This document shows positions 10,571 through 21,223 of a stretch of DNA of 64,000 nucleotides, in pieces. The notes under the pieces were generated by a model that did no database searches, was not told where the DNA came from, and saw nothing but the letters and a program-made list of their open reading frames with translations. The translations under genes were made by a program, and so were the position numbers. The number at the start of each line of letters is the position of its first letter. Position 1 is the stretch's first letter. The DNA comes from Aurifilum marmelostoma (Eukaryota; Ascomycota; Sordariomycetes; Diaporthales; Cryphonectriaceae), in the NCBI GenBank assembly GCA_027559495.1, contig JAMXSV010000024.1, positions 1,240,001 to 1,304,000 of the forward strand. Reading direction: 5' to 3'.

Positions 10571-13500
10571 ATGACTGTAGCAACACATTCGGATGCCGTG
10601 TCAACTGACATGCCCTCCTCTACCGTGACCACCAAGGCTAAAGGTTTATCAGTCACCCACAAACCAGCCATGCATATTCTTGATATTCGGTCCACGGCCG
10701 TCGAAACGAATCTCAAAGACGAGATTCATACCTTTCTCAAACCGAAAGATGGACCCAGGAAGCTGCCAACTCTCCTGCTCTACAATGAGCGAGGGTTGCA
10801 GATTTTCGAAGAAGTAATGATAGGACTTGATCCCTCGGTGCAACCTCTGTATCCTACCTAGCACTAACTTCATGGCAGATCACGTATCTGGAGGAATATT
10901 ATCTGACCAATGACGAGATCAAGGTCTTGACAGAGTCAGCGTCAAAGATAGCAGAGAAAATCCCTAATGGCGCCATGGTGATCGAGCTCGGGAGTGGGTA
11001 GGTTCTCTCAAGATTGGATGTCTCCAAATAGTCGGCACACTCCCCCCCTGACTTCGATATAACAGAAACCTGCGCAAAGTAAATTTGCTGCTCCAGGCCT
11101 TTGAGGACATGGGGAAGGATATCGACTACTATGCGCTGGACCTGGACCGGAGAGAGCTCGAGAGGACTCTGGCTCAACTGCCCGCCTACGAGCACGTCAG
11201 GAGCCACGGACTTTGGGGCACATACGACGACGGTCGGGACTGGCTGAGGGAGCCATTGAACATGAGACGGCAGAAATGCGTGCTCTCGCTCGGCTCGAGC
11301 ATTGGTGCGCAAAAATTGCCCTCTCATGTCATATGAAATGCTTACATGGAGGTGTATACAATAGGCAATTTTCACCGTCATGAAGCCGCAGACTTCCTCA
11401 GGGGGTTCTCGGGTGTCCTCAGCCCTGGAGACACGATGCTGGTTGGCTTGGACTCATGCCTCGATCCAGCCAAAGTCTAGTATGGCCCAGAATCTTGTTT
11501 TCCACATGCCTTTCGTTATATTTCAGGTAACTAACCATGGTGATAGTCACGCATATAATGGTCAGTTGTATAGGATCTGTTCCCTTTACGAGTACTAATT
11601 TTTTTCCCCTTCCGGGTGTGGGCAGACCGAGAGGGCGTAACTCATTCGTAAGGAGATATCCCGCAGAGTGTCACAGAAGGTCAGGAACATACCGCTGAGA
11701 ACACGCCATATAGGTTCATTCTCAACGGCCTGCTCAATGCAAACAACATCCTTGAAGAAGAGGCTTTCAAAATCGATGACTGGAAGGTCATTGGAGAGTA
11801 CGTCTATGATGACGAGGGAGGCCGCCACCAGGCTTTCTATGCACCAGTCAGAGATGTGGTGGTCCTCGGTGATACCATCAAGGCACAAGAGCGAATTCAG
11901 GTCGAGCAGAGCCTGAAGTACTCGCCAGCTGCTGCGGCCAAGCTGTGGAACACGGCCAGTCTGGAAGAGGTCGATTCGTGGCTGCTGGGCCAAGAATACG
12001 GTGAGTACCTACTACTTTTTATACTGTCTCACTTATTTCCCCGAATCCCCACCGTGTGGAATTTCCTTTTTCTGTTTCTTCCCTCCCACCCCGGCAATTT
12101 CGTCTCTGGGTAATCATACGATCCCCCACGCCCTGCTGGCTGCAGAGCAACCCCTCGTGACCTATTTTATTACTTCTCGGACTCCGTCAAAGTAATCCTT
12201 CTTTCTGTCGCCTGTCATTTGACGGATTCGGCTGCGGGGCCTGTCCAGCACTACTTATAAGAGCTAAGCGGAGTAGCCTGCTTATCAACGACGTCAAGGC
12301 CATTCGTTGTCCGCTCTGAGTAAACCGAATATCTCCCTTCCTTTGTTTCCGGTCCAGGGCGGGTGACGTGATCTCATCTGATTGACTCTGTATGCAGGTC
12401 TGCATATGCTGGCTAAACCCAAAATGCCATTCAGCCTGCACCCTTCTAAATACGCCGCATCTGTCTTGCCCTCTCTGGACGACTGGGAAGGGCTATGGGC
12501 GGCATGGGACACCGTGACCCGAGGCATGATCTCGCGCGAAGAGCTCCTGGACAAGCCCATCAAGCTCCGGAACGCTTGCATCTTCTACCTTGGACACACG
12601 CCGACATTCCTGGACATCCAGCTGAACAAGACGACCAAGGATGCACCGACCGAGTCTAGGCACTACATCACCATATTTGAGCGAGGCATCGACCCAGACG
12701 TGGACAACCCAGAGCATTGTCATGCACATTCTATCATTCCAGATGAGTGGCCACCAGTCGAGGAGATCCTGGAGTACCAGCACCGGGTTCGCGAGCGCCT
12801 GCGAGGCTATTACAAAAATGGAGCGCAAGACATACCTCGATCCACCGCGAGGGCTATATGGGTCAGCTTCGAGCACGAGGTCATGCACCTGGAGACTCTG
12901 CTCTACATGCTTGTACAGAGCGAGAAGACCTTGCCACCGCCAAATGTGACGCGAACAGACTTCGAGAGTGTGGCCCAAAAAGCCAAGGCTGCAAGGGTCG
13001 AGAACCAGTGGTTCGACATTCCCGCACAGAAGATCACGATTGGTCTGGACGACCCCGAGGACGGAGTAGACATGAACTGTCACTTTGGCTGGTTTGTGAA
13101 GCCCACGATCGTCAGATATAGACTCTTTCTCAGGACTGACTTATTTTAGGGACAACGAGAAGCCGCGGAGGAAAGTCGAAGTGCACGCCTTCCAGGCCAA
13201 AGGGAGGCCTATCACGAACGAGGAGGTAAGATCGGCGCACTGTACCAATTATCTGAGATCATGGCTGGCCGGAGAACTGATTAGAAATTAGTATGCGCAA
13301 TATCTCCACGCCACCAAGAACGCTCAACTCCCGGCATCTTGGATCGAGCTTAAGCCTGACCAACTAGCACTCAACGGCGCGTCCCACATGAATGGTACCA
13401 ACGGCCATGCACCCAAGTCGAACGGCTTCGTGAACGGCTCGAGCTCGGCGTCGTTGCCAAGCTCGTTCCTGGAAGACAAGGCCATTCGGACCGTCTACGG

Positions 13501-14298
13501 CCCGGTGCCACTGAAGCATGCCCTAGACTGGCCAATCTCTGCTTCCTATAATGAGCTCGCTGGATGTGCTTCGTGGATGGGTGGCCGAATCCCGACCTTT
13601 GAGGAGTCCCGTAGTCTCTACGAGTATGTTTGCGTCCTGAAGAGGGAAGAGGCCGAGAGGAAGCTAGGGAAGACCGTCCCTGCCGTGAATGGGTAAGAAG
13701 CATCTGATGGGTTGTCAAGAAAGTAGAAAGCCAGAACTAATCAGATCCCTTTGCAGACACCTCAGCAACAACGGAGTACAAGAGACACCTCCATCACGAG
13801 CTACGAACGGAGACGTCGACGAGGGGCAAAGTGACCTCTTCATCGACCTTGACGGCTCCAATGTGGGCTTCCAGCATTGGCACCCAGTCCCTGTCACGGC
13901 CAATGGCAACAGGCTTTGTGGACAAGGCGAGATGGGCGGCTTGTGGGAGTGGACGAGCTCACCCCTGCGGAAGTGGGAGGAGTTCGAGCCTATGGCACTG
14001 TACCCGGCTTACACCGGTGAGTCATCATCACTACACAATGTCCATCTTTCACCCAGAGAACCTCGCTGACATGAGGTTTGACCGTAGCCGACTTCTTTGA
14101 CGAGAAACACAACATCATCCTCGGCGGATCGTGGGCTACCCACCCGCGCATCGCTGGACGAAAGTCTTTGTAAGTCCACCATCACCTCAGATCATCCTTT
14201 CACGTGAACCGTGCTGACGGCCGTGTCTTAGCGTCAACTGGTACCAGCGGAACTACCTGTACGTGTGGAGCGGCGCCAGGCTCGTCCGCGACGTGTAG
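10571..14298 (+). CDS. egt1: Ergothioneine biosynthesis protein Egt1 (methyltransferase-sulfoxide synthase fusion)
   Basis: Thirteen exons: 10571..10813, 10879..10997, 11066..11304, 11365..11479, 11547..11560, 11626..11647, 11714..12000, 12398..13091, 13150..13225, 13292..13692, 13757..14016, 14088..14169 and 14232..14298. They encode 872 residues, close to Neurospora Egt-1. The N-terminal third is an EgtD-type histidine trimethyltransferase: ERGLQIFEEITYLEEYYLT, the SAM loop VIELGSGN near residue 120, and LSLGSSIGNF. The remainder is EgtB-like: a DinB-type helical domain with the iron-binding HxxxHxE (HEVMHLE near residue 505), then a formylglycine-generating-enzyme-like domain ending GGSWATHPRIAGRKSFVNWY...RLVRDV. 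The enzyme makes hercynine from histidine and then its cysteine sulfoxide conjugate, using cysteine, oxygen and iron. Exons 5 and 6 are only 14 and 22 nt. Intron 7 (12001..12397, 397 nt) is far longer than the others and falls at the methyltransferase/EgtB junction. Confidence 0.96.
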
Positions 14299-14995
14299 GA
14301 TACGCGCTTGGGGCATGGCACAGCCCGCTGTCTGTCTCGCACTACTTTGGACACAGCCGGGCACATCGAACCATCTGTTGCTTATTTAGTCCAGACCATT
14401 CAAGTTAGAATACTGCACCGCAGTTCCCAGGCCGAACACTGACCAACCCTTGCATCAGCAACGCAAACATGGTTTTCAAGAGGGAGAGGAAATAGTGGTC
14501 ATTGCATAGCCCGGCCACTGTCGCATCCGTGACACATTGTTGTCATCACTGTCATTTTCGGGTATCGAGAGAAAGGACAAAAGAACCAGCAGGACTTTGT
14601 GTGGAAACGTTTCATGATTTCATAATGACATGAAATAAGTCAGTGCGACTCAATATCTTACTGTGGATCTGTGCGCCAAAACATTTAACGGCGTGCCTTA
14701 TTGCATACTGCTCAACTTACATGACTGTACTGAAGGGGCGTTCGAGAGGCAAAGAAAGAAAGCATAGACGCCAGTGATGCCCGAGGTAAGTGGAAGTGAC
14801 ATCAGGTCAAACATGATCCATTCCAAGCCGCAGTAATTCCGGCTGATAAGACCGAACTGGAACGGTTACCTGGCGTACGTCTTCAGTGTATGTGTTAAGA
14901 TCTTGTTCATCCATGCTTGTGATATTCCAAAAACAAAAATTATGCGTGGTCTTTAAACGAAGAATCTCTATCCTGAGTCTATTCCCAAACCGCCT
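14299..14995. other. Convergent intergenic region
   Basis: About 700 bp between the 3' ends of egt1 and the CLC gene; no coding signal or structured element recognised. Confidence 0.6.
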
Positions 14996-17710
14996 TTATC
15001 TGTTCTCCAGTTCGACACCATCATCCTCCACCTGCTCGGTCCCATCCATGATAGGCCCGCTGGACAAATTGTCATTTGGACCCGTCAGGTGTATCCGGCC
15101 TCCAGAGGCGCTCGACAACTTGTCAGACACCCAGCCGGCGACCTGCTGGAACACGCCCCAGAGCCTCTCTTGGGCGCGGGCGACGTCCTGGTCGTCACGC
15201 GGGTTCTCGGCGGCTTCCTCCTTGATCTGGTACTTGAGGCAGTCCTTGACGGTGACGAGGCCGTTGAGCTTGCCGTGGTACTCGATGAGGACGACCCGAG
15301 GGCCGATCTTGCGAAACAGCTCCATGACGGTGTCGAGCGGAAGGCGGGGGTGCACTGTCACCGGTGTGGTATCCACGAAGCGGCTAAAGTCTATCGAGGC
15401 TGATGACATGGGGTCCAGCTGCACGGTGATGTAGGGCGTGGATGGGGTTGTGGGCGGGTTGGCATCGCCGCCACGGGAGTTCGAGAAGGTGCACCGCGCA
15501 CTCGGGCCCAAGGACCGCTGCTTTTTGATCCTGTTGATCGCGTACCGCAGTTCTGTGCGTCCAATGTATCCCACCAGTGTCTTGTCGTTCTCAATGACGG
15601 GGAATCCCTGAAACTTGTCCTCGGCCAGCAGGCGCTCGACATCCCCGAGCGTCAGACCGGTAGCCTGAATGAAGACGACGTCTGAAATCATGGCCTGAGA
15701 TACTGGCACGCCCAGATTAGACTCTTCCTTGTTGTCAAGGAAGGGAAATCCGCTGAACCAGATCATGCGGTCTGCGATTCCTCCGCGCCCAAACAGCTCG
15801 CTGACCCATTTTGTGACGCCCACGACGACCATGGTCGGTAATATGTAGATCAGAGCACCTGTGAGCTCGAACATGATGACCACGACAGATATGGTGATGT
15901 GCATTATGCCAGCGAGCGCTGCGGCCGCGCCAAGGAAGGCGTAGGTACCTGGCGTGATGCAGGGCACGTCTGGCTCGCAGGCCGAGAAGTAGGAGCTGTT
16001 TGGATGGGCATCGTGGATGGCCTGTACAATAATACCGACAGCTCGCCCAAATGTTGCGCCGACGGCCATCGAGGGCACGAAGATCCCGGCTGGCACTTTG
16101 CAGCCGTACGATATGATGACGAAGAAGATGCGGATCACGGTTGCCGACGTCAGCGATAGGATGTTCCAAAGTCGGTTTGGGCTATCGCAGAGCCCTTGGT
16201 AGTCCTCTGTGCCCTCGCACTCGAGAAAGAGGATCTCCATACTCTCTGTCATGTCTATCTTCAGAAAGGCATTCCAGTAGCACACCAGGGCAGTTGCAGT
16301 AGCGAGCAGGGTCGCTTCAAGAACCGGGTACTGGGCCAAGTATTTCTTGCGGAAGGCCTGGTAGCGAAGATTCCATTTGATGACGAAAGCGCCGTAAAGA
16401 CCACCAAAGACGCCGATGATGATGTAAAATGGTATCTCGAAGAAGTGCCACGTCCGATCGTAGTGAACGGAGAACATGACAAGCTGGCCAGTTCTGAAAG
16501 GGTTCATGGCAGCCAGGACCATGGTCGCGACAAGCGCACAAAAGTAACTCCGCCACATGGTTTTGAGGGGAAAGTAGTTGCTCATCTCTTCCAGCGAGAA
16601 CAAGACACCACCAATGGGGCTTCCGAAAGCGACAGCAACGCCGGCGGCAGCGCATGCGCTCAGCAACTCCCGCATCTTGGACGCGCTGCGCTTGTACTTT
16701 GTGAACAGCCTGCCTATCACATTTCCAGTGCAGACGGCGTAGTGCACACTGGGACCCTCCTTTCCGACAGAGAGGCCAGAGGCAATAGCCAGTGGCAGGC
16801 AGACAGACTTGATGATCAGGGTCCAGAACCCAAGGAAGCCCTTCATCACAAAGCCTGCTATGATGCACTTGATTTCGGAAATGCCCGAACCGGCAGCGTA
16901 AGGAGCGTAGCACTTGACCAAGGTAGCCGACACAAGCGCAAATGTCGTTGCGAAGAGGATGTAGATGAGGTAATTAACAGGCTCGAACCCCGTCCAGCGA
17001 TGCCAAGCTGGACAACCTGTTCTCGACCTTGTTGTCAGCGAGCTGTTCCTCTAGCTTTTGGGCCACACGGATTCCCAGTCGAACAACTCACCGTTATCCT
17101 CGCCCCAGCAACAGAACTTTTCGTTCAGGTAGAAGGCAGTCCTGCAGTGACCCATCTTGATATCCGACAGCCACTCAGTAATAATGTTCAGGAAGGCGGC
17201 GTTGAGCCCAATGGCGGCACCGATGATGGTCACCACGATCCATCCTTGCGCGGCCTCGTAGGCAGCATAAGCCTTGTGGCGCCAGTCGACCTGGCCGGTG
17301 TCGTAGAGGTTGGACGTGTGCTTCCTGCGGGCCTTTCGTCGTGATCGCTCCCTCGCGGCATCTTGGACCCAATCTGTTCTCTCTCTCATGTAAGTGGCGC
17401 TTTCCGGGAAATCATTGTGAGTCGCATCGCACGTTTAGATCGTACCTATGGTTGTGAAGTCCTATGTAGAGACGAGGAAGTATCAGTAACGGGCGAGAAT
17501 ACCAGCAACCCAGGAGGAGCCAAGGAGCATGTGATGGTGATCGATAGCAAGTAGTACCTCGTAGCGTTTGATCTCAGCGATCTCCTCCTCGATCTGACGG
17601 TCGGCAGCACCATTTGGCTCGTCGAGGGACTCTCCACGCTCTGCATTACTGGCGGTACTGATGGCGAAAGAGAGGCGCGAGGTCACGGAAGGCCTGCGCC
17701 GTGCTTGCAT
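14996..17710 (-). CDS. CLC-family chloride/proton exchanger with two CBS domains
   Basis: Four exons on the minus strand: 17558..17710, 17446..17461 (16-nt microexon), 17092..17373 and 14996..17016, giving 823 residues. After a charged cytosolic N-terminus (DFTTIDWVQDAARERSRRK across the microexon) come the membrane helices with the CLC signatures GSGISEIK (near residue 193), GKEGPSVHY (gating glutamate E237), GSPIGGVLFSLEE (proton glutamate E294) and GIFVPSMAVGATFGR. Retention of both glutamates predicts a 2Cl-/H+ antiporter rather than a channel. The C-terminal cytosolic part holds two CBS modules (VSQAMISDVVFIQATG..., then TPVTVHPRLPLDTVMELF). It is probably an organelle-membrane protein of the ClC-3/4/5 or yeast Gef1 branch, supporting vesicle acidification and ion homeostasis. 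A 382-codon antisense frame inside this gene is a shadow. Confidence 0.95.
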
Positions 17711-18439
17711 CTTGCAGACATGTGGTCGGCTTGGGTATGATCTAGGTGCGAAATAGGGAGAACGTTGACGTTACAGCCAGTGGCGCCTGTGACTAGGATG
17801 TGCTTATGCTGTGGGAGGGCCCATTTAGGGACTACGGAGGAGGATGAAGGCCTAAAAGAGTGCCTACTGTACCATAGTACCTACCATGGTAGTCCCTCCA
17901 ATTCTCTGCCCGGCCCCACCTAAAATAGTACAGGCTTTTGTCACATATTCTTTCTTCAACAATGCGTGCAAGAAACCATTTGCCTTCCTTTCGATATTTT
18001 CGAACCCGATCCTGCTGTCATTTTGACTTTGGAAAGACTTGGTCCATACTTTCTACGCTTACAGAAACACCTTGATCGGGGCGCAATAACCCTAACCCCC
18101 TTTATGCGGTTCTCCTTCAGCGCCCCGTCGCGTCCTGGCACTGGAACCGCGTCTCAATTAAACAACCACAACCACCAACACCACCCAGGCTTCTCGAATT
18201 TGAGCATTGAAATCAACTCATCACCGCAGAATCATTCCTTGCCTCCACACGAAAGTGAATTTAAATCTACCTGACATTGTGGCGATCTTTTGCTGGTCCG
18301 CTGGACTATATCCGACCCTCGAATCCGACAGTCCTTGAGTGAGAGTTTCTCTTTACCTCATCTCTCGATTCTGACAACCACTTCCATTCTTCTTATTCTT
18401 TCTCCTCTCTTCGTCAAGAGCCTGAGGTTTTGCTACAAA
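17711..18439. other. Divergent intergenic/promoter region
   Basis: About 730 bp between the start codons of the CLC and histone-fold genes; should hold both promoters. Short chance frames only. A near-palindromic 'tactgtaccatagtacctaccatggtag' type patch lies around 17865..17890. Confidence 0.5.
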
Positions 18440-19201
18440 ATGCCATACAACACCACACCAATACGGCCCCGCAAGGAGGTGACAGGCCAGGTTCAGCTGC
18501 CATGTAAGTTCTCCATCTCGTCCACCGCTCTCACTTTCAGACTCATGAGACTGACAAAAGAGTTGCGTATTAGTATCCAGAGTCAAGAAGATCATCGCAG
18601 TTGATCCGGACATCAACATCTGCTCAAACAATGCAGCCTTCGCCATCACGGTGGCCACTGTAAGGACTCCTCCCATCCCGTCTTGTCTAAACCTATGCAT
18701 CTGGAGCATAAAGGGCTGACCACCTTGACTATACAGGAGCTATTCATTCAGTACATCGCAGAGCAGGGCCATAACATGGCCAAGCTGGACAGGAAACCGC
18801 GGAGAAACATTCAATACAAGGATTTATGTGAGAAAATCCCCTTTCCTTCCAAGCGCTTTCCATGCTGCTCAGACAACGGCCTTCGCTGACGAGACCGACA
18901 CACAACAGCGGCTGCCGTCACCTGCAAGGACAACCTAGAGTTCCTAGACGACACCATTCCTAAGACGGTGCCATACAAACAAATCAAGCAAAAGGCCGCC
19001 GAGACCCGCGCGAAGCTTAACGGCTCCAAGACAGGCGGTGACAAGCAGCATGAGCCCGCGCAGACAAACGGCAAGAAGCAAAAGACTCTGTCGAACGGCA
19101 TCGGAGGACACGAGGGAGTGAAGAAAACTCAGAGCGCTGGCCCAGCTGAGGAGGCGGATGTGGGCGCTGACGAGGACGAGGATGTACAGATGACAGGCTA
19201 G
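18440..19201 (+). CDS. Histone-fold protein, Dpb3/CHRAC1 (NF-YC-like) type
   Basis: Exons 18440..18503, 18574..18659, 18737..18827 and 18909..19201 give 177 residues with regular splice sites. The histone fold runs from about residue 20 to 105: LPLSRVKKIIAVDPDI, CSNNAAFAITVATELFIQYI and a basic loop before NIQYKDLSAAVTCKDNLEFL. This is the CBFD/NF-YB/HMF superfamily, NF-YC side. Unlike the CCAAT-factor subunit HAP5, the DNA polymerase epsilon subunit Dpb3/POLE4 and the chromatin-remodelling subunit CHRAC15/CHRAC1 share the LDDTIP-type extension seen here. The protein should pair with a Dpb4-like NF-YB-type partner in the nucleus. The C-terminal 70 residues are charged and low-complexity (KNGKKQK-like, acidic end ADEDEDVQM). 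The choice between polymerase epsilon and remodeller subunit cannot be settled by eye. Confidence 0.85.
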
Positions 19202-19430
19202 AAAATTTTGATAGGTGCACGACCGGGTTTGTATCGTCCACAGAATTTGGGGGGACTCGGTCGGGACTGTAGGTGGGTGCAACATGTGTTGATTGTTGCA
19301 TCAAATCAATCTACTTTTAATGTGTGGGTATCGGGCGAATAATTAGTATGCCCTACTAGCAAAACAAGGTCTCGCTTTGTATAGAAGCATGTCCCGTCGG
19401 GCAAGATGCCTTTCACCACCAGACCCGTCT

Positions 19431-20576
19431 TTACTCCTCCATGGCATCTTCGCTCAGGATGCCAGGAGGCAGTCGGCCCTCCTCTAAGTCCTTCTCCAGC
19501 CGTATAATTTCCTCCAAACTGCCTGCTTTCTTGATTCTCTCCTGCAGCCGCTGCTTTTCCTTGTCCGTAAGCTTCAGGCGCTTCATTCTCGACCTTGGCG
19601 CCGCGGCGCCGTTCGCCGCAGCCGCACTGAAGGTTGTTGACTTGATGCCCATGATCTGTACGTAGGCCAATCGTGAGCTTCTGCCCACAGGAGGGGTCTT
19701 CAGAGTGGGGGATGTAAGACTGACCTTGGAAGCAAGCTCTGTTGGCTCCTCGGCCGTGCCGAACAGCTCGGCCGCCTTGTCACGTTCTGCCTGCTTGACC
19801 TTCTGGTAGTCCAGGAAGCGCACCGTCGGGCACCGCCATACCACCCAATAACGGTAGTGCTATAACAAGCAGCCATATGTCAGCATCGTTCGTTGCTCAT
19901 ACTGTCCCAGACACTGCATAACAAAGCTTCTTGTACGTTCTTTTCTCTTCCCCTTCAACTTCTTGAATCACCGGATCAGGGCGAGCAGTAACGCACCTCC
20001 TTCTTTGTAACAGGATTGTCTGTCAGCACCAGCTGCGTCAACCGCGCAAAGTTTCCCAGCACGTCCAGATCGGCCAGCTCTGCCAGCTGATTAGACGCTA
20101 GCACCAGGTTCGTCAGGTTGGGGATCGAGCCGGCCAGATTGGGCTGGATCGAGGCGACGCGGTTGCGCGCGAGCAGGAGGGTGCGTATCCGTGGGGACAG
20201 CGGGAAGTTGCCGAGGATCTGGATGTCATTGTCGGTGAAGTCTATCGCATCTTGTGGCTGGTATGTTCCTTGAGGTCAGTCTTCCTGGCGTGATCATGGT
20301 CGTAAAGGTGCAGAAGCGAGGGCGGCCTTTGGAGGGTGGGGGAAAAGAATCACGTACGCCCGCGACACCGAGGTTCTCGATGGTTGGTATTCTGTGTCCT
20401 ATTTGCCGACAATGACAATGAAGAAAATCGATATCAACTCTGGCTCTCTTCGACAAAGATCAAAAGTGTAGCATCTGTCCCTTTCTTAACGCACCTCGGA
20501 GATCGAGCTCCCTCTCTTTGAGCGGGTTGAGGTACGACAGGGAGTTTTGGATAAGGTCCACGGTCAGGCGCACCAT
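19431..20576 (-). CDS. U2 snRNP protein A' (leucine-rich repeat)
   Basis: Five exons on the minus strand: 20495..20576, 20358..20398, 19997..20257, 19725..19859 and 19431..19655, giving 247 residues. It begins MVRLTVDLIQNSLSYLNP and RELDLRGHRIPTIENLG, then leucine-rich repeats (QDAIDFTDNDIQIL, RIRTLLLARNRVASI, LTNLVLASNQLAEL, RLTQLVLTDNPVTKK) and the cap HYRYWVVWRCPTVRFLDYQ. This is the U2A'/SNRPA1 (yeast Lea1) arrangement. The protein pairs with U2B'' on U2 snRNA stem-loop IV and supports branch-site recognition in the nucleus. The intron between exons 4 and 5 (19656..19724) is 69 nt, a multiple of three, and free of in-frame stops, so an unspliced message would carry a 23-residue insertion. 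I removed it because ELASK-IMGIKS is contiguous in relatives. Confidence 0.94.
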
Positions 20577-21223
20577 CTTGGCGATTTGACGGTGGTTTAC
20601 CTCGTATAGATGTGTGTGGTTGTTCGGTTCGGTTCGGTCAGGTCAGGAGCGTATTTCTTCTGAGCGCACGCAATTGAGGATAAGGAGTTTCTAAGAAGAT
20701 GGACGCTCTGGGCATGAAGTGGTGATTGTATAGAGCTGGTCGCGTCGTTGCTGCTGCTCTCGCGTGCCTGCCTGCCCGGTGTGGTCAACTTTTGGTCAGA
20801 AAAAAAAGATCAAGGGTTAGGGCCGTTGCTTTCTCTTAGCCACACCCCGGGGTAGGCTTTTGAAGCTCAGCTGGTGTGCCACAAAAGATCCAGATGCCTA
20901 CTCAAGTTGACAAACTCAATATCCAGATTGGCCATGTAGGTTTTGTGGTCAACGCATCATGAATTTCTTATTTATTTATTTAATTTACCTTGGGGGAGAA
21001 TAAGTAGTTTCTCCTTCACATATACGACCTTCACAAGAGGCGTTGTAACCAGTATTTCACTTTGCGTGCGTGCATGGCTAGGCGAGCACACGATGCTCCT
21101 GCGCCTCCAATCACTTATTTCACACTGAAGACCATAACCAACGCCTCCTTAGAAGAGGAATTCAAGATCGATTCCCATTCAGTAATCCCCAATATTCTTC
21201 CTATGGCGCCGCGCTCTCCCGAT
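20577..21223. other. Intergenic region (U2A' promoter / VPS15 3' UTR)
   Basis: About 650 bp between two minus-strand genes. AT-rich stretch near 20960..21000 (repeated TTTA/TTAT); no gene seen. Confidence 0.6.

Noticed and set aside
14017..14024. TGAGTCA heptamer in egt1
   Set aside because: It is part of the GTGAGT donor of intron 11, not a promoter element.
16196..17344. 382-codon plus-strand frame inside the CLC gene
   Set aside because: Antisense shadow of a strongly conserved transporter; no family motif of its own.
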